A stretch of DNA of 64,000 nucleotides from Sorex araneus (taxonomy: Eukaryota > Chordata > Mammalia > Eulipotyphla > Soricidae): contig NC_073303.1 of NCBI RefSeq assembly GCF_027595985.1, positions 188,187,095-188,251,094 on the forward strand, written 5' to 3'. Positions 1 to 11,481 of the stretch are shown in pieces; positions within the stretch are counted from its first letter, which is position 1; every line of letters starts with the position of its first letter. Both the position numbers and the translations under genes were made by a program. The notes under the pieces are model-generated. The model saw nothing but the letters and a program-made list of their open reading frames with translations. It was not told where the DNA came from and did no database searches.

Positions 1-857
1 TTCTATAATTTTTGAGTACATCATGACAAGCTTTTCTAACTCATTGTAATATGCCAACAATCATGCTTTTGAAGTCCATCATATAGCAAAATAGATTTTC
101 TTTAGCAAGGGTACGAGGAAAGTTTGGGAGTAAAATATTTACACAAATAGGACAATTGTTTGTGGTATTTAAACCTTATGACGTGGTGGTAGGGCCTTCT
201 TATTTTATAAATAGGGGACATTGTACACTTGCTGTTTTTTAATATCAAAGTCAGATAGAACAAAAACTGCACATTGGGAGCCTACTCCCACCTCTATTTA
301 TTATTAAAAGAGAAGTTGAATGTCACCTGGGCCAATTTTATTCTGATTTCTGGAAGTCTTCACTTAATTTTTAGAGTTCCAAAATTTTTCAATTTTTTTC
401 TTTTTTTGTTTTTACTTGTGATTTAGTAGTTTTTATGGAAGAGAAGATTTTTGCAGATCTTTTTTATTATTTCATTCATATTTCTTCCTCAAATTACTTT
501 ATTCTTGGGTTCCTAAAAGTATGTGTTTAATATCCTATTAAACATCAGTATAAAGATATAAAATGGCATGTAGGCTCATTCTTGATATAACCTGTAGATA
601 TAACCCAGCCAGATCTGGGGTGGCAGAGGTGGATCTGAAGAAAGTGGCTTTCTCTTGCTTTTTGCAGCTTCATATAAGTCATCTGTGGGGTGCCCACCGA
701 CTCCACTTATATACAATTATTTTGGGACTACTTATGTATCAAAATTTTATTGCAAGACTTGCTTAATTCTTTTCTATTCATTGGCAATTTTTGCTCAAGA
801 GAATTATTACTCACTAAAGTGCCAAGTGGTATTGCATCATATTTTAAAAGCAGAAAA
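1..857. other. Unannotated AT-rich sequence
   Basis: I see no recognisable gene or repeat. The short open frames at 563-954 overlap in several frames, have no family resemblance and lie in ordinary AT-rich DNA, so I do not call them genes. Confidence 0.6.
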
Positions 858-1040
858 ATACTCAGGACTTGAGATCAGGCACTTGTCATGCATGCAACTG
901 ATTTGGATTCAATCTCTGCACTACATATTATCCCCAAAGTATAGCCAGGGGTAATTCCTGAACATTGAGACTGAGTAGAAAGCCCTGAATATCACTAGTA
1001 TATTCTGAGCACAAAACAAAACAAAAACAAAAACAAAAGG
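858..1040 (+). repeat. Degenerate A-tailed tRNA-derived SINE
   Basis: The order of blocks matches the A-tailed shrew SINE: a degraded head, a B-box-like stretch near 900-912, a body with 'gggtaattcctga' near 949-961, and a tail of CAAAA units at 1013-1038. Divergence is high, so this is an old copy. Other weakly similar tRNA SINE families cannot be excluded. Confidence 0.55.
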
Positions 1041-2719
1041 ATTAAAAAATAGTCTCATTTGAATGTCCTAGTAACTGAAAGGGGGAAGGTAGGATAAATG
1101 GAATGAATGTTTTCAATTCCATTTCATTTCATAGATTTTGATCATTTCATCTTCAAATCATTTCTGATTTATGTTTTTATAGTAGTATTGGGTCAATTTT
1201 GTTCAAAAGACAATTGAACTTAAGTGAAGTAACCAAAGACATTGCACAATTTAACACTGACCTCTGTGCTTTTCTAAATAAAAATTAAAATTTTAATGAT
1301 TGTTTTGGTTAACACAACGCTATAATAGAGTAAGTGTGGCTTGGCAAAACACTTGTCATTGCCATAATTAGTTTTTACTTAGAACAAGCAAAACATTCAT
1401 CACATTGTAGATGGAACTCATAGCATATCAGAACAGAAGGCAGGCCGTGATTGACGAAATGTTTATGTGACAGATACAATCACCATATAAATACACATCT
1501 GATGAACTTAAAAATCAACTTGCTGTGTGAAGTGCATGTTTTCAGGATTTAAATTCTGTGGCTTCTTCCAGCTTAACAAATAGGGAAAATAGAAAATCTA
1601 AATGCCAAAACAAAATTCTTTTTTGACTAAGGCATTTTGAACTCTTGGTGTCTAGGAGATATAGAGGCAAAGAATTTAAATTGTCATGTCATGCAACGAG
1701 TGAAATGCCATTTATTTTAAAGACAGAGAATTTTAAATTTTTGCTGGATGACATTTAATGCAATGAGCATGTGTTCAGTGAATATATTTTGATCTTAATC
1801 TTCAGAACCAGAAATTACATCCAGTGAGTAGCTCAGCATTTCTTTTGGCTTATTCATACCTTGTTTACAATTCTGATTTCCCTAACTCTTCTTATTCTCC
1901 AGTTATACGGCCTAGAGACTCTTTTTTTTGTTTTTGTTTTTGCTTTTTTCCCCAAACTTTTCTTCAATATCATCTTTAAGGCCCCGGTACTGAATACCTT
2001 ATAATTTCAAAAGTAAGTATATTTGATGAAGCTTTCTTCCAGTCTAGCTCAGTTTCTTCAACTCTAATCCTGAAATGTCCTTTTTGCTGACACACACGAA
2101 AGAGAAAGCAGGGCCAGAAGCCAAAGGCAAGAAAAAGCAATCAGACCCTAAACTAGTGAGAAAACAGGAAGAATTATTGTCAAATGTGACAGATGAAATG
2201 TAAGGAGCAAACCCCCAAACTTTACAGGGTGATGAACAGGATCATGCAGTCTATCTTCAGTGCCTCAAAGCCAAAAGCTACCCCTAATCATGCTGCTAAT
2301 TATGAACAATTTTAGTTTTTTTTGGCGTGTGGGGGTAGGGAAGATAAGCTGTGTAGAGTGGGGATATCATGTTACCATTGACATGTTTTTTTCAGTGGAA
2401 ACATTTTTAATTTGGTGAAATATTTGTTTTTATATCAAAATAATCATTGGGCCATTTAATTTAGCATTAGAAGGATTATGAAATAGATCCTACTTGAAAA
2501 GAAATGCCAGATTATAATGGGGTTTGCAGTTGAATACGTTGGAATTCAAAGTTCATGGTTGCAATTTTCTCCTCTGTGACTTTAGCATCATGTCATGCCT
2601 TTTCCGGACTATATATCTTACAGGCAGATTGTAGTTTTTAACAAAGAGTTCTGTGTAAAGTAGTACCATAATATGTAAGAATTTAAGATCTTTAATTTTC
2701 TTTTTCTAATAGATTGTAT
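1041..2719. other. Unannotated AT-rich sequence
   Basis: Nothing recognised on either strand. It includes a T-rich tract at 1921-1951. Confidence 0.55.
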
Positions 2720-2970
2720 GGGCTGGAGAGATAGCACAGAGGGTAGGGCATTTGCCTTGCATATAGCCGACCCGGGTTCAGTTCCTCCGTCCCTCTCGGA
2801 GATCCCGGCAAGCTACTGAGAGTATCCCACCCACACAGCAGAGCCTGGCAGGCTACCCGTGGCCTATTCGATATGCTAAAAACAGTAAGAACAAGTCTCA
2901 CAATGGAGATGTTACTGGTGCCTCCTCGAACAAATCGATGAGCAATGGGATGACAGTGCTGCAGTGATAC
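2720..2970 (+). repeat. RTE-tailed shrew SINE, near full length
   Basis: This copy shows the full plan of the family. The head starts at GGGCTGGAG. The A box TAGCACAGAGGG lies near 2732-2743 and the B box GGTTCAGTTCC near 2776-2786. A middle body follows with the CCGGCAAGCTAC and GCCTGGCAGGCTAC blocks, then 'aacagtaagaacaagtctc', and then the 3' tail from about 2903 (AATGGAGATGTTACTGGTGC) ending in CAGTG-type repeats. The tail resembles the 3' end of the RTE element at 55.9-59.0 kb. The middle of the copy is little diverged, so it is fairly young. No clear target-site duplication is visible. Confidence 0.9.
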
Positions 2971-4301
2971 ATTGATAGGGATGAGCATAAATGGAAATAG
3001 CTACAGAAGAACTTCTTCACTTATCTGCTTAGAGCTCTCAGAGCTAATAGAAGTTCTTAGGGCCAACTCCTAACCTCTGTGAAATGAAATGTTAAAATAA
3101 AAATAAATGCTATCCATTAGATTAGTAAATTCTACTTCTTCAATAAATATAAAATAGATACCTTCCCCAAATTATTTTTCACATAAAATTCCAAGTCTTT
3201 TGAGAAAAATATTTCTCTTCTATGAAAAAAAAATGATTGGACATTAAAATCACACAAAACTTAGAAAATTTATACTCTTCCAATAAGAAGGAAATAAAGT
3301 GTTTGCTTTTTTTAAATGTTTTATAAATCATCATGTCAATGAAGCAAAAAATAGATACCTGCATTACTATTGTTTTATAATGGGAAAGTTGCCTGTGTTT
3401 TTTAATAAAAACGGAAACAATTGTGTCTTTGAGATTACAGGCTTTACAACTCCTAAGAATAGTGAATTGGTTATGCATACCCTTATTAAGCATCCTTGCA
3501 GACATGTGAAATTGTTCACGTAGCTTTGCTGAACTCCTTTGCCAGCCTCGACCACAAGCTGCCATACTTTGTAATGGAGGTCAAAAAAAAAAATTATCCC
3601 TGGAGAAATGATGGTTTAGAACCCTAGCCTTCACTCTGAAAGCTGTTGTAAACTGGTTCTAAAAGATCAACAGTTTATAATTCTATCAAGGGCTTAATCT
3701 AGTAATGAAGCCTGAAAATTCCATTTTTGTTAATAGAAATAGAACCAGCATGAAATATAGAGAGCAAAACATTTTACCGGCAGCTAACACAGCCATACTG
3801 AGTCATCACAGAGTCAGCATATAAATTTGATTTAATTATATTGAAAAGAATGAGGACAAAAATGGACTGAACCAGCATAGTCAGCCAAATGCAAACAAGG
3901 TACACTACTCAAATTGTATTACCAGTGGAGAGGTAATAATGCTCTAGGTGTAGAGACGGCTGAGATTTCCATCTTTGTGCCATTCTCAAGTATTCTTAAG
4001 CTACGCAATATCAGTTTTATTTTAAAGTATCCTCCATGCTGTATATTTTTACTTGGAGCAGTATTTCAATTATATCCACAAAAAGTAAAATAATCCAGCA
4101 AGTAGAATAGTCATTACCTACGCAATTCATTAATATTTCTAATAGAAATCCATTTTTTTAAAGCAATGTATGTCTGGTATACCCGCATGCCGATAGGATT
4201 AACACATACTTGCTTTCCTTAGGATGCATATTGATGAAATGGTTGCTCAAGAAATTGGCTACACTGAATGCTCATCAGTTATATTTTAGACAGAAAGGTG
4301 G
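2971..4301. other. Unannotated AT-rich sequence
   Basis: The minus-strand frame at 3179-3565 (128 codons) has no recognisable family features and is AT-rich low-information sequence. No repeat was recognised. Confidence 0.5.
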
Positions 4302-4500
4302 TATAGCATAGTAAAAATACCTCTTGATTAGAATCAGGCGGTGGGGGACTTTTGCCAGCCTGGATACTATGGTGAATAACTCACTTCTGTTTATAAAAGT
4401 TTTTGAGTGACCTTTCTGTACTTAAAGATTTCTCATTTGTGAAATAAAGGACTTGCCTGGAGAAATCTCCATGGACTGACAGTTCTATGATCTTAACTCT
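4302..4500 (+). repeat. MIR SINE fossil
   Basis: The order of blocks follows the ancient mammalian MIR: 'tatagcatagt' at the start, then a degraded tRNA-like region, then 'gagtgacctttctg', then 'tttctcatttgtgaaataaagg' near 4430-4450. MIR elements are shared by all therian mammals, so this is an old insertion. Confidence 0.7.
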
Positions 4501-4671
4501 TTTATTAGTTTTACACATTAGTAAATCAGCACACACCAATTAGGAATGACATTCAAAATATGAATGCCAATCTTTTGAAAACCACAGATGACCTAAACTA
4601 GTAACTAGTATGACTAAAACTTCAGATTGCATTTAAAATTATAGACTTTTTAAATTTAATGAATTTGTGTT

Positions 4672-4842
4672 TTGTGGTGGTGGGGAGCCACAGATGGCTC
4701 TGCTGGGGCCTTATTCCAGTTTTAGTGCTCAGAGGTCACTCTTGGTGGTACTTAAGAAAAATTATGTGGTGCTGATGGTTCAATCAGGATCTGCCACGTG
4801 CAAGGTAAACACCTGAACCACAATAACATCTCTCTGGCAACT
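4672..4842 (-). repeat. Degenerate A-tailed SINE
   Basis: Read on the minus strand it follows the A-tailed SINE. The head lies at the right end, a B-box-like stretch near 4777-4787 is followed by the inverted 'gccacgtgcaaggtaaacacc' block, and the 'gtgctcagaggtcactcttggtggt' body lies to the left. It is an old copy. Confidence 0.7.
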
Positions 4843-6884
4843 TCCTTTAGTTTTCTTTTTCTGTTGTTACAAACATCAGTAATTACAAAGGTAAAAATTA
4901 TATGGTCAAGTCCAAAATATTAATTGAGATGTCCTTTAGCAATGTGTTTGCAAAAAATGACATACTTGGGAATTTTATCTTTTGCTTTGACATTTTTTTT
5001 TACTGTATATGTGGTGGTGGTGATGGGTGGGGACATGGGGAGGTGCTGATGTTGCTGTTTGAAGGTGTTCCAAGCAATGCAGTAGGTCAGACACCACACT
5101 AGTGATGCTTAATCAAGATGGTGGAATGTTAATGCCAGGATCTTTAGATGTTACTCAAACACCAATGTCCTGGGTGTCCCAGGTCTATATCTCGTGGTGT
5201 TTAGGTAATTAGGTGATACTAGAGATCAAACTTGGAGCCTAAATCACGCAAAGCATGAGTCTATGTCTTTCTCAGGATCCAATTTCCTTTTATCTGAAAG
5301 GAACTGATATTGGACAAAAGATAAAAGATCATTATTTCATTTCTCCATAGTTTGTTATTTGATTATTTTCTAATTTACTCAGGTCCTGCTAGAATATTTT
5401 CATCTGACTCATTTTAATGTTGAACAGTATAATTTTTTTTTAAGTTCTAACTGTCTGTATTATTTTATTTTCATATTTAATATTTTAGCATGATTCTAGT
5501 TGGCAGTGTTTTTATTATTTTTGAGGGGGAAGTGAAGCAGTCATACATTCTAATACAAAACTAGTTCCCTGTTTTTGCAGTTTCTTTCATGGCTTTAGTT
5601 TGTAGTGAAGGTGTCTAATTTTAAAAGAGCTGCTGCAAAGGTTATTTATTAGGTAAATATATCTGTTAAAATATCTTACTTATCTACCTTTAACCAAGTG
5701 ATGAAGCTATCATCACATTTGAATTCTGAATAAGAGGCAAACCAGAGAGATATGGAAATACGACAAAATAAAGCAAAAAAAAAAAAAAAAAGACTCCAGA
5801 GCTAAAGAAGAGATGAATGCATCTCCTTGTTTAAAGGGTTAAAAGGAAAAAAGTATTTCTGCCAGCTATCCAGAAGTTAAAACAGAATTGGCTTTATGAT
5901 GTTTTCCTTTAAAGTTGAAGTAAGAGAACAAATAATTTATGACTGTTTCAGTGATGTTTCTCTTTAGTGGAATCTTAGTGCCCCCTACTGATACTAAAAA
6001 AAGATTTTTTTTTTTATTAATGATATATTCTGGGTTTCCTTTTGGATTAATACCTTCTGCTACAGTAATTATATAACTCTTCCCAAAACATGATTTTATT
6101 ATATAATGGTGTTGAAAGCCAGTGAGTTCAAATTATACTTAAGATTCCTGAACCCAACCGAACTTGCCAGCTTAATGCAGAGAACTTTTCTATGATCAAT
6201 TGATCTGCATTTCCTCTTAGGTAGGATTGGTTCTGAAACTCAATGTAAACCACTTTGATATCGTTTGTTGTCTCTATTTTTATAATTTTAAAATATATAA
6301 ATCATTGTTATAGAGTTTAGGCAAACTATAAGCCTAAAAATCTTATAATAAAAAACACATAAAGACACCCTTAGATATCTGCCCCTATTTTAAAATAAAT
6401 TGTGTCTCATCATTTTTCTTTTCAGCCTTTGTCTCTCAAGTTTCAATTTATATACGTTCATTTAATCCCTTCTAGTGGAAGATTGGAACTAAACTTTGTA
6501 GAACTGATTTTTCAAACACACATACATGATCATGTTCTTCATGTCCTGCCACATCACACATAAAAATATTGTACCATCTTTTTCCTATTTATTTTTATCA
6601 AATTACTAATATAATATAATTACTAATATTCTGGAGTATACATTTAATTGCCCTGAAAATAAATAACCGTCAATAATTTTCATTATAAAATCTATGAAAA
6701 ATTATATTTTGTGTTATCTGCATATCTAGTGACAAATATGTTCTTCAAAGAACAGGTAAACTTTTATATTTTCAAGTCTGTGAAGTGTATTTAAGAATCC
6801 AATAATTTTGCATGTAGAGGAAAGGATTTCTCTTCCCAAGTACCTAGAATAGATTTCAGAGAACTGTTCAATATTCAGAGCTCA
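4843..6884. other. Mostly unannotated; possible degenerate SINE at 5190-5281
   Basis: The segment 5213-5281 ('ctagagatcaaacttggagcc ... catgagtctatg') resembles the inverted head of a tRNA-derived SINE, but too weakly to name. A 16-base A run lies near 5776-5791. Nothing else was recognised. Confidence 0.4.
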
Positions 6885-6960
6885 TCTTCTTACTAACTGT
6901 GGACACTTGTGCATATCATTTTGTTCTTGAAAGTCTCTAATTTTTCATTATAAAGTCAAA
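6885..6960 (+). repeat. Probable MIR fragment
   Basis: 'cttactaactgtggacacttgtgca' followed by 'ctaatttttcattataaagt' follows the core of MIR (splice-site-free, tRNA-unrelated central part). It is short and diverged. Confidence 0.4.
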
Positions 6961-7256
6961 AACTAGTCATATCCTTTATCAAGTTCTCAAATTTTGTTAT
7001 AATACAAAATCTTATCATATGAATTATATTTATATTAACATATGGCTATATTTGATGTTCATAAGTTTGATAAGGAATCTCAATAATAATGACATTGCTT
7101 CTTTGCCTAATCTTGCAATGATGAAAACACAGTCTTTCCTTTGATGTGTGAATAAACATTTACTTTGGTGAATGGAAGGTTCTTTTAACATTATTGTTGT
7201 CTCTTAATGAAAGATACTTGGATGAGGTAAAATAGGTTAGATATAAATATAGAGAG

Positions 7257-7358
7257 AACTGGAGCAATAGCACAGCGGGTAGGGCATTTGCCTTGCATGT
7301 GGCCAACCCGGGTTCGATTCCTCTGCCCCTCTTGGAGAGCCTAGCAAGCTACCGAGAG
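7257..7358 (+). repeat. RTE-type shrew SINE, 3'-truncated head
   Basis: It has an intact head with A box TAGCACAGCGGG and B box GGTTCGATTCC, then part of the body up to 'accgagagta', where similarity stops abruptly. The middle of the body and the tail are missing, which could be internal deletion after insertion. Confidence 0.8.
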
Positions 7359-7419
7359 TAAATAATGTATTACTATTACCTTAAAAATCAATGCAGATTA
7401 TTAAATTTATAAAATTAGG

Positions 7420-7512
7420 TGGTGCACCCAGCTATACTCAGGTATTACTCCTGGTTCTGTGCTCAGAGATCCAGCCCTAGCAAGCTTAGGGAACCATACA
7501 GGGTGCCTGGTA
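7420..7512 (-). repeat. A-tailed SINE fragment
   Basis: The fragment contains 'ggtattactcctggttctgtgctcaga' and 'gggaaccatacagggtgcc', the inverted body of the A-tailed SINE. Head and tail are both missing. Confidence 0.6.
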
Positions 7513-8561
7513 TTTATAGAATTTTAATGTGCCTCAAACACATCAGAAAAATAGAAAATTTTGATTAACTATTTAGATGGCAATTTATAGAATACACAAT
7601 TTTCACTTAATACTAAGTTATTGAGTAACTTATTGAGCTTATTGAGAACTTTACATTTTATCTAACCTAATAGATTTATTTCCTATCAAGATTGTATTTT
7701 GCATAATTTCCTTAAACTACTTTCATGCTATTTTAAGTGAAAGTTATCACTTCAATTTATAGAAATAAAATATTTCATTCCTCCTCAAATTCCATAATTA
7801 AAAATAATTATATGTAATAGATTGATAGTTATTATCAACGTTCAATTACCAGACATGACTACAAAGTTTTCTCTGTGTAGAACACATTTAATTAAAAAAA
7901 ACTTTTCTGGTATAAATTATTTTATCCCGAGGATGTCCTCGAAAATGGAATTAGACCGACGGAAATAGAATTCTGGTAATTTTGAGAACCTGCTTGAGAC
8001 TAGTAGAATACTGTCTGCTTTGAACAGTCTGTGCCGGAAGAACTCCATCGAAAAGCACTGCGCTAAATCACTAGTGCTTTTTTTCTGTAGATTATCAGGA
8101 AAGACCATGAAATACAGTAGATAAAAAAAATATCACCACATGTAGCTTTAATACCACCTCCATGAATCATTGGCTTTGACCTCTGAGACCTCATTTCATT
8201 ACACCACAGGAAGGAAAAAAAAAGAGAAAAAAAGATCTACACTATTTCCTCAAGAAATCAAGAAAATCAAAGTCAATTTCCTTTTGAACTCTCCTTTTAA
8301 GGTATCAAGGAGAAATCATCATCTTCTCACAAATCCTCCCACCACCTTCGTTTTAATGCTCACAAGAGAACTGAACAAACTCCCATTCAACAACAGAAAA
8401 TGACTTTCCTAGTGTGGAATTAAATGACCAGGCAGGCCTTCCAAAAGAAACTTTGATTAAATCGATTAAATATGTGTCCTTCCCAAGCAAAAGTAGTAAC
8501 AAACGGTACTCGTTATTATCTTAAGTTGTTTGTTTCAAAGAAGGAACATGCAATTCCCTTG
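7513..8561. other. Unannotated; CpG-richer island near 7925-8090
   Basis: Most of the stretch is plain AT-rich DNA. The block 7925-8090 has several CpG dinucleotides and a minus-strand frame of 63 codons (7917-8108). I do not recognise the frame. Confidence 0.4.
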
Positions 8562-8834
8562 TTGGCATATTGTAGCACTGTAGCACTGTTGTCCCATTTG
8601 CTGAAGTGGGCACCAGTAATGTCTTCATTGTGAAACTTGTTGTTACTGCTTTTGGCATATCCACTACGCCACGGGTATCTTGCTACGCTCTGCCATGAGC
8701 GGGGATACTCTTAGGGGATACTCTTGGTAGTTTGCCGGGCTCTCTTAGAGGGATGGAGGAATCAAAGCTGGGTCAGCCGGGTGCTAGACAAATGCCCTAC
8801 CCGCTGTGCTGTCGCTCCAGCCCTATTGGCATAT
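8562..8834 (-). repeat. RTE-tailed SINE with target-site duplication
   Basis: The element occupies 8572-8824 on the minus strand and is flanked by perfect 10-bp copies of TTGGCATATT (8562-8571 and 8825-8834). The tail repeats (TAGCACTG) lie at the left, the RTE-like 3' end follows, and the tRNA-like head ends at 8824. A local duplication of the 'ggggatactctta' block near 8700-8725 is specific to this copy. Confidence 0.9.
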
Positions 8835-9487
8835 TAATTTATTATAAAAGCACATATGCCTTCACTGTATCAAGCGCTAGGCCTTCTCTGGCAGATTTGC
8901 TGATGAGGAACAAAGTCAATTTTATATCCTCCCTAAGCTTTTTATTCTGTGGTTCTAAATTGACCAAACTCACACTAAAGCCTATGTTCTCAGATTCTTG
9001 GAATTTTAATTTCCTTCTTTCGAGACCAAAGGGAGAGCATGGGGATTAAGCGGCTTCCCTTTCACGATGCTCACGCCTGTGAGATGCCCAGTGACACATA
9101 AGTTCCCCTGAAAACCAACAAAGTGATCTGTGAGCACAGAACAAGAAGTGAGCCATAAGTATAACGGAGATGTGATTCCCTCCCCAAAATAATATTAATA
9201 CTTATAATTTCCTGTTTCTACACACCAAAATTATTTTGATATACAGAATATTAATAAATTGTGAGAGCAGAATAACTTTTGGATCCTTAGCAAGTTATCC
9301 CATTTTTCACCTGGGGTTCAATCAAGATGTTTGGACTTTCATTTTATTACAATTTATTTATTTATTTTTGAGTGGCTGCACCAAACTTAGAGCATAATGC
9401 ATGCAAATCTACACTCTTAATTAAGCCATTTCCCTAGTCGCTAGTCTTCTGTGACTTTAAATGTCAGTAGAGGGAACCATAATATTC
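8835..9487. other. Unannotated sequence
   Basis: A short fragment near 9366-9435 may be a degraded minus-strand SINE head. Nothing else was recognised. Confidence 0.4.
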
Positions 9488-9650
9488 AGAGAGAGAGAGA
9501 GAGAGAGAGAGGATAAACACAGAGACACAGAGAGAGAGACACAGAGAGAGGAGAGACACAGAGACACAGAGATACACAGAGAGAGAGGCAGAGAGAGAGA
9601 AAGAGGGAGACACAGACACAGACAGACAGACAGAGACAGAGAGAAGAAAA
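9488..9650 (+). repeat. GA/GACA-rich polypurine tract
   Basis: The tract consists of (GA)n followed by GACACAGAGAGA variants. It lies immediately upstream of an L1-type 3' end, the position where L1 3' UTRs carry polypurine tracts, so it is best read as an expanded part of that element. The frames across it encode only low-complexity Arg/Glu or Ser/Leu peptides. Confidence 0.85.
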
Positions 9651-9830
9651 GAGAAAAGTGGTGGGATCGTGGTAGCAGGAGAGAAACTAGGGTCATTGGT
9701 GGTTGGAAATGTATGCTGGTGAAGGGATGGTTGTTGGAACATTGTATAGTACATCTAAAACCCAATCATAAGCAAGTTTGTAACTGTGTATCTCACAATG
9801 ATTCAATATTTCTAAAAGAATAAACAGAGG
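9651..9830 (+). repeat. L1-type 3' end
   Basis: This is the family 3' terminus: 'ctggtgaagggatggttgttgg', then 'aacattgtatagta', then 'gtttgtaactgtgtatctca', then 'gattcaata' just before the end. Similar termini recur at 17.3, 18.6, 22.3, 30.7, 41.4, 43.7, 50.4, 59.1 and 62.9 kb. The body is missing apart from the polypurine tract, as expected for a 5'-truncated LINE insertion. Confidence 0.7.
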
Positions 9831-10099
9831 GGACTTGGCATAGATAATTTCCATGTTAACAATGGTTTTCTCCATATATAAGTTTAAGTTTGTATACTCA
9901 CTTGAGTATTTAAGAGTGGACTGGGAAATAAAATTCAGAATATATTTATAAAATGCATTAACTGAAATTGTTGATAGCTCTAAGTAAAAACTTTGATATA
10001 AACTTCTAGCAATTCGCTGCTATATTTATATTTGGCATTATAAATGCATAATTGCTTCATATCCTCTTTTAATCCTCTCTGTAACTGGTTTATTATTAT

Positions 10100-10313
10100 A
10101 GAAAATAGTTTCTCAGGGGTTGGAGAGATAGCACATTGGGTAGGGAGTTTTCCTTGCACGAGGTTGACCTGGTTCAATTCTCAGCATCCCATATGGTCCC
10201 CCGAGCACCGCTAAGAGTAATTCCTGAGTGCATGAGCCAGGAGTAACTCCTGTGTAAGGCTGAGTGTGACCCAAAAAGCAACAAGCAAAAAAAAAAAAAA
10301 AGAAAATAGTTTC
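10100..10313 (+). repeat. A-tailed shrew SINE with 13-bp duplication
   Basis: The element at 10116-10301 begins GGGGTTGGAGAGATAGCAC, carries the body 'cagcatcccatatggtccccc', and ends in 'acccaaaaagcaacaagc' plus an A run. It is flanked by AGAAAATAGTTTC (10100-10112 and 10301-10313). The head is shared with the RTE-tailed SINE, but the rest is different and the A tail points to L1 as driver. Confidence 0.92.
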
Positions 10314-11278
10314 AATTTCCCTCCCAGATCTAAACATTTATGTCTAATATCGGTAAAATAGTATTTCCTGATGCTGCCAGAACATGCCTATCCAAGATAT
10401 TCAGTACAAAACTTTTGAAAATGTGTTTTATTGCTATGTAGATTATTTCAAACATGAGTCAATTGAGACTATAGATTTCGGATATAACTTTGCTTCCCTC
10501 TTAACTACATAGAAGAATAAAACTTGGGAGTATTAGCCATAATCAGGTATGACCTTTCTGAATATAATTTATCTATGTCAGGGCAAATGTAATAAAAGAG
10601 CGTGTATTCTCCATCTTATGAGTCTCCCTTCATCATGATACGCTACCCCTTTCTTTGAAAGCTCATGCCTGCATAATTCAAAGGATTTTACTTTCTTCCA
10701 GCTGAAAACCCCTCTAATCTGTCTGATATTACAGCCTCAGGAAAAAAACATGAGCAAAAGGGTGAAATTTCCAATCCATCCCTACATGATTTAAAGTTAA
10801 AGATCTGGATGTACTTGACCTGTGAAGATTTTCTGGACACCAAAACATAATCGTTTCTCAGTGACCAGAAAAAAGTTAAAAGTGAACAGAAAAAAACATA
10901 AAGGCAACAAACTAGGAAGTTCATATTGTACTCTGGATGGTTTGGGGAAGAATGAGGAAGTGAGAACAGAGCAATGTTAAGACAATAATCAGTCCAATTT
11001 TGAGCCATTTTATATAATCCTTTAAAAGCTCCAAGGACTTTGTGTTCAAGGTTTCTATAAAACAATTATCTGAAAAATTGGAGAAAAAACTTAACTTTTG
11101 CTTAATGCCTCATACCTACAAAAATTAATAAATTCGATTATTGAGTTTCACATATTATGTAAAACTGAAAACAATAAGCCTTTCTGACACTATCCTTATT
11201 TTGAATGATCAGCTTAAATTAAATACAATTATAAAATAAATCATCTTTAAATTTTCACTCAGTTTCACAAAAGAGAAT
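10314..11278. other. Unannotated AT-rich sequence
   Basis: The minus-strand frame 10688-11065 (125 codons) has no recognisable motif. Nothing else was recognised. Confidence 0.5.
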
Positions 11279-11481
11279 TAGATGAACCTTTTTTTTTTTT
11301 GCTTTTTTGAGTCACACCCGGCAATGCACAGGGGTTACTCCTGGCTCATGCACTCAGGAATTACTCCTGGTGGTGCTCAGGGGGCCATATGGGATGCTAG
11401 GAATCGAACCCAGGTCGGCCACGTGCAAGGCAAACTCCATACCCACTGTGCTATCACTCCAGCCCCCTAGATGACCCTTTT
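11279..11481 (-). repeat. A-tailed shrew SINE with target-site duplication
   Basis: The minus-strand copy at about 11292-11467 has its T run at the left and its head ending at 'ctatcactccagcccc'. The duplication TAGATGA(A/C)CCTTTT appears at 11279-11292 and 11468-11481 with one mismatch. Confidence 0.9.

Noticed and set aside
9461..9823. 120-codon plus-strand frame and its complementary minus frames
   Set aside because: Produced by the GA/CT simple repeat; peptides are alternating Arg/Glu or Ser/Leu.
10688..11065. 125-codon minus-strand frame as a small gene
   Set aside because: No recognisable motif, and composition is that of random AT-rich sequence.
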